Positions 1 to 7,199 are shown, counted from the stretch's first letter. The stretch is DNA of 10,002 nt from JAVBQU01 sp031548675 (GCA_031548675.1 JAVBQU010000175.1:1-10002); one strand, 5' to 3'. Numbers and translations are program-made. Notes: generated by a model not told the origin, from the sequence alone.

Positions 1-527
1 TGGTTAGCTTGGTCAGGTCCTGGGAAAGGTCTGAATTGATGATAAAATTCAATAGTTAATGAAGTTATGGTATCACATACTACAATAGGACTGGTAGCTG
101 TTGCATTTACAACACTTACACTGCTTCCGGTTTTTGGAGTAGGATTACCACCTGACCAAAAAGAGTTGATAGAATCGGCATTTAAGCCAAAATAGCCGGT
201 ATTTCCAGTAGAACCTGCATAAACCATAGGAGTAGGGTTACCATAAGAACCTTTCATGCTGGTTACAGATCTGAATCCGCCTGCAAAGGTAAATCCGTTA
301 GATTCAGTTCCATCCCATGTTGCAATAATAGCAGGATTGTCAGTAGTAGATTTCTTAAATACATATTGTGCATTTTGAGAAACCAAGGGTTTTGTCGGAT
401 TTTCACTAAGTACAGATGTAATAGTGTACACTTTTCCGTTTAATTCACGGGGTTGTACGCTCGCTTTTTGAGCAAAAGAAGAAAGCCCAATTGCAGCAAC
501 AGCGATAAAAGCTAATACTTTTTTCAT
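1..527 (-). CDS. Secreted protein of unknown function, N-terminal part (runs off the left edge)
   Basis: An open frame of 175 codons without a stop starts at the ATG whose complement is 525-527 and continues past position 1, so the C-terminus is not visible. The first 20 or so residues form a clear Sec signal peptide: a Lys-Lys start, a hydrophobic stretch rich in Ala, Ile and Val, then SSFAQK with likely cleavage after SFA. The mature part is rich in Ser, Thr, Asn and Gly and looks beta-rich and extracellular, for example WDGTESNGFTFAGGFRSV at about residues 71-88. No catalytic motif or domain could be named. The start is supported by the signal peptide and by a promoter about 55 bases upstream. 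In Bacteroidota such proteins are often large, sometimes with a type IX secretion tail, but that end lies outside the window. It has its own promoter, so it probably does not belong to the efflux operon. Confidence 0.85.
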   Translation of the reverse strand, partial: MKKVLAFIAVAAIGLSSFAQKASVQPRELNGKVYTITSVLSENPTKPLVSQNAQYVFKKSTTDNPAIIATWDGTESNGFTFAGGFRSVTSMKGSYGNPTPMVYAGSTGNTGYFGLNADSINSFWSGGNPTPKTGSSVSVVNATATSPIVVCDTITSLTIEFYHQFRPFPGPDQAN

Positions 528-583
528 GTCTTTTTTTGTGTTTGGTTAATACTTAAATTTAGGATTTAATTCTTATTTGACTG

Positions 584-614
584 CAAAGATATTCTTTTTA
601 ATTGTATTTGCAAA
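584..614 (-). promoter_or_regulatory. Bacteroidota-type promoter for the secreted protein gene
   Basis: Read on the minus strand, TTTG (complement of 611-614) is followed by 19 bases and then TATCTTTG (complement of 584-591). This matches both elements of the Bacteroidota vegetative promoter (TTTG, 19-21 bases, TAnnTTTG). Transcription would start near 577, leaving a leader of about 50 bases before the ATG at 527. The sequence between promoter and start is AT-rich and shows no clear hairpin. Confidence 0.75.
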
Positions 615-697
615 ATAAATACATTTAAACCTTATTAAACATAGGGTCTGACTTAACATCATTTAATTATAAATATATAACTTACAATAATAAATGC

Positions 698-997
698 CTA
701 TTCAAACATACTGTTTTCTATATTCCAAACAAAGGCATTAAGTCCTTGTTGTTCTGCTTGTTGATTTAGTTTTTTTAAGGCATCTAACAAAGGATTTACT
801 TTTTCATCGGGAATGATGCAGAGAGTAGAAGTATTTTTGGCAGGCCAAACATGTGTTCCTAAATGCGGTTCGCCACGAAAATTACCTCGTCCGTAAGTTT
901 CTTCCCAACGGGTAAATCCCCTTAAACGTAAATTATCTAAAATGTCTTCGATCTGTTCCGTTAATGCTTGTCCGTATGTTATAAAAATTGCTTTCAT
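698..997 (-). CDS. Small PII/CutA-like protein of an RND efflux operon
   Basis: This 99-residue protein lacks a signal peptide and membrane segments, so it is cytoplasmic. Its predicted order is beta-alpha-beta-beta-alpha-beta: KAIFITYG, a helix at about 12-26, GFTRWEETYGRG (27-38), STLCIIPDE (57-65), a helix at about 66-85, then LNAFVWNIE (86-94). The GFT...GRG and PDEKV stretches line up with the end of beta-2 and with beta-3/alpha-2 of classical PII (GlnB/GlnK). It differs from them: the T-loop region carries GEPHLGTHVWP (42-52, with H45, H49 and W51) in place of the YRGAEY tyrosine motif, and there is no TGxxGDGKI B-loop for ATP. It follows the RND pump by 149 bases on the same strand. 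PII-like proteins near RND pumps are known as a group, and a role as sensor or modulator of the pump is inference. The fold assignment is by eye. Confidence 0.8.
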   Translation of the reverse strand: MKAIFITYGQALTEQIEDILDNLRLRGFTRWEETYGRGNFRGEPHLGTHVWPAKNTSTLCIIPDEKVNPLLDALKKLNQQAEQQGLNAFVWNIENSMFE

Positions 998-1083
998 ATT
1001 GGTTGTTTATTTGATATTTTGAGTGTTTAAAAGCTGAAAATTGCGTATTATAGAATTATAGAGATGTATTGTTTACAAATTAA

Positions 1084-1144
1084 TATGTCAAGTGCCGCGT
1101 AGCGGGTAACAAAAAAAGTTACCTGTTACACAGCACTTGTTATA
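1084..1144 (-). other. Long imperfect hairpin just after the RND pump stop codon
   Basis: Arms 1090-1110 and 1118-1138 are 21 bases each around a 7-base loop (AAAAAAA on plus, T7 on minus). They match at 17 of 21 positions. On the minus-strand transcript two of the four differences become G-U pairs, leaving two A-C mismatches. Weaker pairing extends the stem to 1084 and 1144. On the transcript it begins 2 bases after the stop codon of the pump gene. The T-run sits in the loop and not after the stem, so it is not a standard intrinsic terminator. It could stabilise the upstream mRNA end, attenuate the PII-like gene, or be a mobile palindromic repeat. Confidence 0.7.
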
Positions 1145-1146
1145 CA

Positions 1147-4100
1147 TTACTCATCATTCTTTAAAACTGCTTTCATGTGTTTCCGGTGTCTTCTCTTTTC
1201 GCGGCTTGAATAAATAGCCGAATATATAGAAGGTACTACAAGCAAAGTAAGCAAAGTAGAAAATACCAATCCTCCTACTACGGCAATACCCATCGGCTGC
1301 CAAATTTCAGAACCTTCGCCTGTTCCGGTTGCCAAGGGAAGCATACCCAAAATGGTAGCCATTGTTGTCATTAATACCGGACGTAAACGTGATTTACCGG
1401 CTGTAACCACAGATTGGTTTAAAGTCAATCCACGCTTACGTTGCAGGTTGGTAAAATCTATAATAACAATACCATTTTTTACTACAATACCTACAAGCAT
1501 AATCGCCCCGATTAAGGCAATCATACTTAATGGTGTATTGGTTATAAAAAGAGCTGCAAATACACCAGTAAATGCAAACAAAATGGATGTAAGAATAATC
1601 AACGGCATCATAAAAGACTCAAACTGCGTTGCCATTACGATATATACTAAAATAATCAATAATATCAATAAGGTAAACAAATCTGCAAATGATTCTTTTT
1701 GGTCTTCAACTGTACCGCTTAATTCTACACTTACACCTGCAGGCACATTGAGTTTGTCTAATACTTTTTGGGTAGCATCGGCTACATCTCCTAAAGCGGC
1801 TCCCGAAAGAGCTGCCGAAACGGTAACTACTCTTTGGCGGTTTTCGCGTTCAATTTTTGGCGGGGCATAACGTTCTACAATTTTGGCAACTTCGCCTAAA
1901 CGGATGCTCCTGCCCATATTGTTGTAAAGCAAAATATTTTGGATGTCTTCTAGAGATGTGCGGAAATTTTCATCATAACGCACAATAATATCATATTCTT
2001 CTCCATTTTCGCGATATTGTGAAGCTGTCATTCCATTGATACGATTGCTTACAAACATGGATGCGCCTGCTGTGCTGATTCCGAATTTAGCTAATTTTTC
2101 ACGGTCAAAATCTATTTGCAGTTCCATCCGCATTTCTTCGCGGCTGAGTTTTATATCTCTTGTACCTTTAATATTACGCATGCTGTCTGCAACCTGATGA
2201 GCCATAGCATTAGTTTGGTCGAAATCGTATCCGTAAACTTTTACATCTACGGTGCTTCCGCCACCCATTGAACCCATATTATTTCCTCCGGGTGTAACAG
2301 AATATTTTACTACTTCGGGAAATTTGGCAATTTCTTTCCGCATGATTTCTCCTATTTCTTCCATGCCTCGTTTACGGTCTTTCAAATCGGTAAGCAGGAT
2401 GGAATATGAAATAGCATTTATACCGGAATTTCCGAATAGAGCAGTAAAGCCGGCTTGGTCATCCACACCAGAACTAATAGAAAATGTTTTGATTTCTGGG
2501 CATTTTGCCATAATTGCTTTTTCAATTCTGTGGGCAACATCGGTGGTTTGCTGCAAATTTGCACTTACAGGCAGCTCTATTGTAGCACTGATTTGTCCCG
2601 AATCGGATTGCGGAAACATTTCTGTAGGAACTTTAGTAATTAAGAAAATACTGGCAATAAAAATTAAAGCAGAACTGATAATAACGATTGTCCGATGATG
2701 CATTACCCATGTAAGTAATTTGGCATAACCGTTATCCAAATTATCTAAGGCTTTATCAATAGGTCTAAATAAAACCCCCATTCCTTTATAGGTATGCTTA
2801 GCTCTGAATTGTAACATTCTGGCTGAAAGCATAGGTGTTAGCGTTACCGCAGCAACAGCCGATACAAATATTACGATAGAGACAATCCAGCCTAATTGTT
2901 TAAACATAATTCCCGCCATTCCGCCTACCATAGTCAGCGGTAGAAATACTGCAATAACAGTAAGTGTAGTAGCGATAACAGCAAGCCAAACCTCGTTGGT
3001 AGCATAAATAGCGGCATCTTTCGGACGCGAGCCCCGCTCGATGTGTTTGATAATATTTTCCAATACCACAATGGCATCATCCACAACCATACCAATTGCA
3101 ATAGAGAGTGAACTGAGCGAGATAATATTAATCGTACCTCCTGTAAAGAACAGGTAAACGAAACCTGCAATTAAGGATATAGGAATAGTAAGAATAATAA
3201 TAATGGTAGCCCGCCAACGTCCTAAGAAGAACAATACAACGAGCATTACGAATACGAAAGCCAATAATACCGTTTCTGTTAAACTGTTGATACTGCTTGT
3301 GATGTGGGTGGAAGAATCATAAAGGGTACCGATTTTTACATCAGGAGGAAGCGATTTCATAAGTCCGGGAAGGGCTTTGTTAATCTTCTTAACAATTTCT
3401 ACAGAGTTTGCCCCTGATTGTTTTTGAATAACAATACGTACTCCTTGTTGTCCGTTGATGGTTTCTTCCACCGTCATTTTTTTGACGGTATCTTTCACTG
3501 TGGCAATATCCGAAATATGAATTTCTTTTCCATTAAAATTAGAAACAACAACATCTTTAATCATATCGCTTTCGGCAAATTCGCCTTCAATACGTAAAGA
3601 AAGATGTTCAGAACCTATATCCATAGCTCCGGCAGGGATATTACTATTTTCCTGCTTGATAATTTGCCCGATTTGTTCTACAGTCAGGTTGTAGGCTTCT
3701 ATTTTATGCGGATCTACATTTACCTGTATCTCACGCACAGGACTTCCGCTGATACTTACAGCCCCAACACCGTCGATACGGTTAAGCGGATTCGCAATTT
3801 TTTCATCCAGCAATTTATAAAGACCCGTATAGCTTTGGTCTGCCGTAGCATACAAAAACATAATCGGCATCATACTAGTGCTGAATTTAATAAGCATCGG
3901 CTTATCAACATTTTCGGGCAAAACGCTTTCGATACGTCCTAATACATCCCGAATATCATTAGATGCCTCATCTAAGTTTGTGCCCCATTCAAATTCAAGC
4001 GTAATGATAGACATATTGTCCTGAGAACGGGAAGTAAGTTTTTTCAAATTAGATACCGTATTGAGGTTATCCTCCATAATACGGGTTACATTTTGTTCTA

Positions 4101-4275
4101 TATCTGCAGCTCCGGCACCCGGATAAGTAGTCATAATACTTAATGCCGGATAATCCATTTCGGGATATAAGTCGATAGATAGTTTATTGAGCGAAAACAT
4201 GCCTAATACCAATGCTCCTATAAAGATAAGGATGGTAGAGACCGGTTTTCGGACGGAAGCTTCGTATATTTTCAT
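1147..4275 (-). CDS. RND efflux pump, inner-membrane proton/drug antiporter (HAE type, AcrB/MexB-like)
   Basis: A full-length 1042-residue RND permease, the normal size for AcrB relatives. The start MKIYEASVRKP is typical: a short cytoplasmic amphipathic stretch before the first membrane helix (about 12-30). A periplasmic porter domain follows to about 330, membrane helices 2-6 to about 485, helix 7 at about 528-548, the second porter domain to about 860, then helices 8-12. Helix 4 carries GMVVDDAIVVLEN with D399 and D400, and helix 10 carries GIVVKNGIVIIDF with K933, the proton-relay residues of the family. The double aspartate argues for the drug-exporting HAE class rather than the metal-exporting HME class, which has a VDG form. 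A Gly/Met-rich loop GGNNMGSMGGGS lies at 663-674. The adaptor gene is 203 bases upstream and the PII-like gene 149 bases downstream. The substrate cannot be read from the sequence. Confidence 0.97.
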   Translation of the reverse strand: MKIYEASVRKPVSTILIFIGALVLGMFSLNKLSIDLYPEMDYPALSIMTTYPGAGAADIEQNVTRIMEDNLNTVSNLKKLTSRSQDNMSIITLEFEWGTNLDEASNDIRDVLGRIESVLPENVDKPMLIKFSTSMMPIMFLYATADQSYTGLYKLLDEKIANPLNRIDGVGAVSISGSPVREIQVNVDPHKIEAYNLTVEQIGQIIKQENSNIPAGAMDIGSEHLSLRIEGEFAESDMIKDVVVSNFNGKEIHISDIATVKDTVKKMTVEETINGQQGVRIVIQKQSGANSVEIVKKINKALPGLMKSLPPDVKIGTLYDSSTHITSSINSLTETVLLAFVFVMLVVLFFLGRWRATIIIILTIPISLIAGFVYLFFTGGTINIISLSSLSIAIGMVVDDAIVVLENIIKHIERGSRPKDAAIYATNEVWLAVIATTLTVIAVFLPLTMVGGMAGIMFKQLGWIVSIVIFVSAVAAVTLTPMLSARMLQFRAKHTYKGMGVLFRPIDKALDNLDNGYAKLLTWVMHHRTIVIISSALIFIASIFLITKVPTEMFPQSDSGQISATIELPVSANLQQTTDVAHRIEKAIMAKCPEIKTFSISSGVDDQAGFTALFGNSGINAISYSILLTDLKDRKRGMEEIGEIMRKEIAKFPEVVKYSVTPGGNNMGSMGGGSTVDVKVYGYDFDQTNAMAHQVADSMRNIKGTRDIKLSREEMRMELQIDFDREKLAKFGISTAGASMFVSNRINGMTASQYRENGEEYDIIVRYDENFRTSLEDIQNILLYNNMGRSIRLGEVAKIVERYAPPKIERENRQRVVTVSAALSGAALGDVADATQKVLDKLNVPAGVSVELSGTVEDQKESFADLFTLLILLIILVYIVMATQFESFMMPLIILTSILFAFTGVFAALFITNTPLSMIALIGAIMLVGIVVKNGIVIIDFTNLQRKRGLTLNQSVVTAGKSRLRPVLMTTMATILGMLPLATGTGEGSEIWQPMGIAVVGGLVFSTLLTLLVVPSIYSAIYSSREKRRHRKHMKAVLKNDE

Positions 4276-4325
4276 ATGTTTTTTTAAGTTTATAAAGTTA
4301 AAAGGTTCATAAGGCGATAAAGTTT

Positions 4326-4350
4326 ACACGAATACTTTACTCATTCGTGT
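4326..4350. repeat. Small perfect inverted repeat upstream of the pump gene
   Basis: ACACGAAT (4326-4333) and ATTCGTGT (4343-4350) are exact reverse complements separated by 9 bases. It lies in the 203-base gap between adaptor and pump, about 50 bases before the pump ATG. It could form a small RNA hairpin in the leader or be a protein site. With an 8-base arm in an AT-rich gap, chance is possible. Confidence 0.4.
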
Positions 4351-4441
4351 TGGTAATAGCTTTGCTTTATGGACATTTCATTTATTCATTTTTGTTTGAT
4401 TGCGTACAAGTTTACAGTTCATAGGATTGTATCTAGTGTCT

Positions 4442-4473
4442 CGTTTACTAGTTTACTTGTCAACTGGTTTACT
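4442..4473. repeat. Degenerate 8-base tandem array (nGTTTACT x4)
   Basis: Four consecutive 8-base units start at 4442, 4450, 4458 and 4466. Units 1, 2 and 4 read CGTTTACT, AGTTTACT and GGTTTACT; unit 3 (TGTCAACT) is diverged. Two further GTTTAC copies lie out of array at 4322 and 4410 in the same gap. The array ends 5 bases from the adaptor stop codon. Its function is unknown. Confidence 0.65.
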
Positions 4474-4478
4474 ATTTA

Positions 4479-5486
4479 TTAATTAAGCCTTACTTTTTTA
4501 CCATCGACCAAACGAGAAATACCGTCGGTTACTACTTGCTCGTTGGCATTAATTCCTGATAAAACTTCATAGAGGTTTTCCAAACGTTGTCCCAATATTA
4601 CTTTTTTATAGGCTACAGTATTATCTTTATTCAAAATAAATACATATCTATCGTTGGTTCCTTGTTGTTTGATGATAGATTTGTCGGGGATAACGATATG
4701 GTTTTTAGTTCCAAAATTCAAGGTGGCACGGGCAAACATTCCCGGACGGACTCTCATATCTTGGTTATCTAATTTAACTTCAACTGTAAAAGTATGGGTA
4801 ACAGGGTCAATGGTAGGGTAAATTAAGCTGATTTTACCCTTGAATATTTCGTCCTGATAAATATCCAGTTTTACATCAATAGGCATGCCCACTTTGGTTT
4901 GAGGAAATAATTCTTCCGAAACATTGATTAATACTTTTACCGGTTTTAATTGTTGAACCTGTAAAATAGGCTGTCCTCCGGTAACATCTCCGTTGTTGAA
5001 CATTTTCATAGTTATTACACCATCAATAGGGGAGGTAAGCGTAATATTTTCGTTTAAATTGTTATAGCTTTCTTGAGCAACATCCAATTGGGTTTTCATT
5101 TGGTCTAATTGCTGCTTCGATACTCCGCCTGTAGAATAAAGCGACTGAACACGACCATATTCTGTTTTTAAATGTTCCAGTTGCAATTTGGCTTGTAAAA
5201 GATTAGCTCCTTCCATCTTAACTACAGTTTGTCCTTTGCGGACATGGTCGCCTACTTCTACCAAAATTTTATCAATCCGCATAGCTCCTTGGCTGCTGAT
5301 CATATTTTTGATATACGCTTCAATATTTCCGGTAAATTCAAAGTTTTGAGGTACATCTTTGGTAACAGCTTCAACGGCTTTTACCAAAGGAGTTTCATCT
5401 GCAACTTGCTTTTCGGCTTCTGTTTTTCCGCCACAGCTGTATATTAGTAAAAGGGCTGCAATCGGAATTAATTTTATGATTTTCAT
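4479..5486 (-). CDS. Periplasmic adaptor (membrane fusion) lipoprotein of the RND efflux system
   Basis: This 335-residue protein bridges the RND pump and the outer-membrane channel. The N-terminus is a lipoprotein signal: MKIIK, a hydrophobic stretch, then LLIYSC with C18 as the lipidated cysteine. Split lipoyl (biotinyl-like) halves are visible at about 64-92 (ILVEVGDHVRKGQTVVKME) and 148-180 (LTSPIDGVITMKMFNNGD). Between them is a short alpha-hairpin (about 93-147) rich in Leu, Gln and Lys. The beta-barrel domain covers about 180-255, including RVRPGMFARATL, and the membrane-proximal domain covers the rest. This is the HlyD/AcrA family order at a slightly short length. It lies 224 bases after the channel gene and 203 before the pump, all on the same strand. 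No promoter matching the Bacteroidota pattern was found in the gap before it, so it is probably co-transcribed with the channel gene. Confidence 0.96.
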   Translation of the reverse strand: MKIIKLIPIAALLLIYSCGGKTEAEKQVADETPLVKAVEAVTKDVPQNFEFTGNIEAYIKNMISSQGAMRIDKILVEVGDHVRKGQTVVKMEGANLLQAKLQLEHLKTEYGRVQSLYSTGGVSKQQLDQMKTQLDVAQESYNNLNENITLTSPIDGVITMKMFNNGDVTGGQPILQVQQLKPVKVLINVSEELFPQTKVGMPIDVKLDIYQDEIFKGKISLIYPTIDPVTHTFTVEVKLDNQDMRVRPGMFARATLNFGTKNHIVIPDKSIIKQQGTNDRYVFILNKDNTVAYKKVILGQRLENLYEVLSGINANEQVVTDGISRLVDGKKVRLN

Positions 5487-5518
5487 GGATTATTATTTTA
5501 TTGTTGATTTGTTTATTT

Positions 5519-5574
5519 GTGAGATGTGAAAAGTGAGAAGAAAATTCATTCTTCATTCAAAATTTATTATTCTT
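5519..5574. repeat. 7-base periodic array (GTGAnAn then nATTCnn units)
   Basis: Eight consecutive 7-base units can be laid end to end from 5519. The first three are GTGAGAT, GTGAAAA and GTGAGAA. After one AT-rich transition unit come CATTCTT, CATTCAA, a diverged AATTTAT, and TATTCTT. The fixed register over 56 bases, with the motif changing along the way, suggests an old array built by slippage or duplication. It lies in the gap between the channel and adaptor genes. Confidence 0.65.
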
Positions 5575-5621
5575 TTTATACATTAATTTACTTGTATCTG
5601 AAATTTCGTATTGTTTTTTGT

Positions 5622-5639
5622 TACACTGAATACACTGAA
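5622..5639. repeat. Perfect 9-base tandem duplication (TACACTGAA x2)
   Basis: TACACTGAA occurs at 5622-5630 and again directly at 5631-5639. It lies between the two 7-base arrays in the same 224-base gap. It may be a chance duplication or a relic of a longer repeat. Confidence 0.7.
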
Positions 5640-5667
5640 AAGTTACAGAGAACCACTAAGCTTTTTA

Positions 5668-5709
5668 AATTCAAAATTCGTAATTCATAATTTTTAATTC
5701 TTAATTGAT
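5668..5709. repeat. 7-base tandem array AATTCnn x6
   Basis: Six units in exact 7-base register start at 5668, 5675, 5682, 5689, 5696 and 5703. Four read AATTCnn in full. The units at 5689 and 5703 change one base of the core (AATTT and AATTG). The array ends one base before the stop codon of the outer-membrane channel gene, so it forms the first part of its 3' untranslated sequence. Its function is unknown. Confidence 0.75.
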
Positions 5710-5710
5710 T

Positions 5711-7069
5711 TTACTCTTTTCCAACTATCTTTTCATATTCTGCTTTCGCATTTAAATAATCGGCAATAGCTTGGCTATAGGATAGGTTGGCTTGGGTTAG
5801 GGCTAAAGTTGCATTACGCAATTCGAGCATGGTTCCCATGCCTGTATCATAGCGTTTTTGTGAAATGACATGAGCCTTGTTTGCCAATTCCATATTTTTT
5901 TTGTTCGATTCTATTTGATCCGCAGCTTTTTTCATATTATCCATTGCCGAAACAGCTTGAACGCTTAAACCTGTTTTTACATAATCGCGTTGCAAAGCCA
6001 ACTCTTTTGCGGCAATTTTGGTTTGTTTTTCTTTCATAACATTGGTAAAACCGTGGAAAAGCGGAACATTAAGCTGTAGACCCACCGAAAATGCAGGATC
6101 GTACATAGTTATACCGCCTTTAATAACCATAGGTTCACCTGTAAGAGGATTCATTCCGGGCATATCGTCGTCCATACCCGAACCTTGATATTGGTAATTA
6201 CCGAATGCCACCAAAGTAGGCATACGTTGCGTGCGTTGTAATTGCAATTGTTTTTGAACTTGTTGGATTTGAATATCCAATTGCTTCAATTCCGAGTTGT
6301 TATCAAGCGATAAAGCAGAATAATCAGAAATCTGCACAACGTCCTTTTCCATCTCCGATAACTTTCCTTCCAATTCTATTTCAGTAGCCATATTTACACC
6401 CAAATACATTTTAAGAAGCATTTTGGTTTGCTTTACAGCATTTTCCATTTGCAGGATAGAAGGAACCAGATTCCGCATTTGCACTTCTGCCGAAATATTA
6501 TCATACTCTGAAGTAGCACCTACATCATATCTTTTTTTCGAATCTTCATAGCTTTGTTTTACCAAGTCGTAGCTTTCTTGGAGCGATACCAGCGAAGCCT
6601 GAGCCAAAAGTACATTGTAGTAAGCTTTTTTTACATCTGCTTCCATACTCAATTTCGATGAACGTGCTTTTTCAATAGCCATTTGCATTTCCAATTCTGT
6701 CATCTGCATAGAGCGCCATAAGGCAGGAACCAGCAAAGGCAGTGAAGCCGAAATACCCAAACTTACAGAATTATCCTGTCCGATAACAAATTTTTGTCCA
6801 GCCATTACCATCGTTTGCGGGTTTATGTTGCGTATATATTGAGCCGTTCCGTCAAAAGTAGGTAAAAAACTAAGTACAGCGCCTTTTTTACCATAGTCTA
6901 CACGTTCTATTTCCTTATCTGCAATTTGTATGGTAGGGTTATCGCTCAAAGCTATTTCAATAGCTTTTTTCAGATTTACCCGCAAAACATCTTGAGCTTG
7001 GGAGCCTACAGCCCCGCAAAACAAAAGACCTATAAAGATATGTTTTTTTGTTTTAGTTAAAAAATTCAT
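5711..7069 (-). CDS. Outer-membrane efflux channel (TolC/OprM family)
   Basis: At 452 residues this is the usual length for outer-membrane efflux proteins. A Sec signal peptide (MNFLTKTKKH then a hydrophobic stretch) ends at about GSQA|QD, cleaved after A25. C18 is preceded by Phe and does not make a good lipobox, so it is probably not lipidated, unlike OprM. The internal duplication of the family is visible as RYDVGATS (180-187) and RYDTGMGT (406-413), each following a long helix rich in Gln, Lys and Glu. Residues about 297-325 hold an Asp/Met/Gly-rich insertion (GSGMDDDMPGMNP and onward) in what should be the second extracellular beta-hairpin. The trimer would form the exit duct for the adaptor and pump genes that follow. 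The gene has its own predicted promoter and sits 175 bases after the TetR gene. Confidence 0.95.
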   Translation of the reverse strand: MNFLTKTKKHIFIGLLFCGAVGSQAQDVLRVNLKKAIEIALSDNPTIQIADKEIERVDYGKKGAVLSFLPTFDGTAQYIRNINPQTMVMAGQKFVIGQDNSVSLGISASLPLLVPALWRSMQMTELEMQMAIEKARSSKLSMEADVKKAYYNVLLAQASLVSLQESYDLVKQSYEDSKKRYDVGATSEYDNISAEVQMRNLVPSILQMENAVKQTKMLLKMYLGVNMATEIELEGKLSEMEKDVVQISDYSALSLDNNSELKQLDIQIQQVQKQLQLQRTQRMPTLVAFGNYQYQGSGMDDDMPGMNPLTGEPMVIKGGITMYDPAFSVGLQLNVPLFHGFTNVMKEKQTKIAAKELALQRDYVKTGLSVQAVSAMDNMKKAADQIESNKKNMELANKAHVISQKRYDTGMGTMLELRNATLALTQANLSYSQAIADYLNAKAEYEKIVGKE

Positions 7070-7153
7070 GATTTTAGTGTACGTATTTAGTATTATTGTT
7101 GATTTATTACTTGATAAAAAGTTTAATTATACCTGCTATGTGTCACAATTTTG

Positions 7154-7184
7154 CAAAAGTAGTCCGGTATTCAAAGTGCCGCAA
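7154..7184 (-). promoter_or_regulatory. Bacteroidota-type promoter for the efflux structural genes
   Basis: On the minus strand, TTG (complement of 7182-7184) is followed by 20 bases and TACTTTTG (complement of 7154-7161), matching TAnnTTTG. The start of transcription would be near 7147, giving a leader of about 78 bases before the channel ATG at 7069. This would allow the channel, adaptor, pump and PII-like genes to be expressed separately from the regulator gene. Confidence 0.65.
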
Positions 7185-7199
7185 GCAGATTTCTGTTTG
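7182..7199. promoter_or_regulatory. Imperfect inverted repeat over the -33 element, candidate operator
   Basis: CAAGCAGA (7182-7189), TT, TCTGTTTG (7192-7199): the arms pair at 7 of 8 positions. The left arm covers the -33 TTG of the channel-gene promoter. A TetR-family dimer bound here would block RNA polymerase. The position makes it a candidate; the sequence does not resemble the stronger inverted repeat in front of tetR, which weakens the case for one shared regulator. Confidence 0.4.

Noticed and set aside
1076..1083. TTAATTTG on the minus strand as a promoter for the PII-like gene
   Set aside because: It departs from the consensus at the second base, and the nearest TTTG lies 26 bases away, beyond the usual spacing.
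1084..1144. Hairpin as a Rho-independent terminator of the pump transcript
   Set aside because: The T-run is in the loop; the sequence after the stem on the minus strand has no U-tract. It is reported as a hairpin only.
2252..2698. Plus-strand open frames inside the pump gene, also at 1352-1870 and 3604-3942
   Set aside because: They are antisense to a well-conserved full-length RND permease and encode nothing recognisable.
1147..4275. Pump as a heavy-metal exporter (CusA/CzcA, HME class)
   Set aside because: The PII-like neighbour suggested this, but helix 4 has the DD form typical of HAE pumps instead of the single-aspartate VDG form of HME pumps.
4407..4414. TAAACTTG on the minus strand as a -7 element for the pump gene
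   Set aside because: One mismatch to TAnnTTTG and no TTG or TTTG at the required distance upstream.
5519..5709. The periodic arrays as a CRISPR array
   Set aside because: Units are 7 bases with no spacers and no cas genes nearby.
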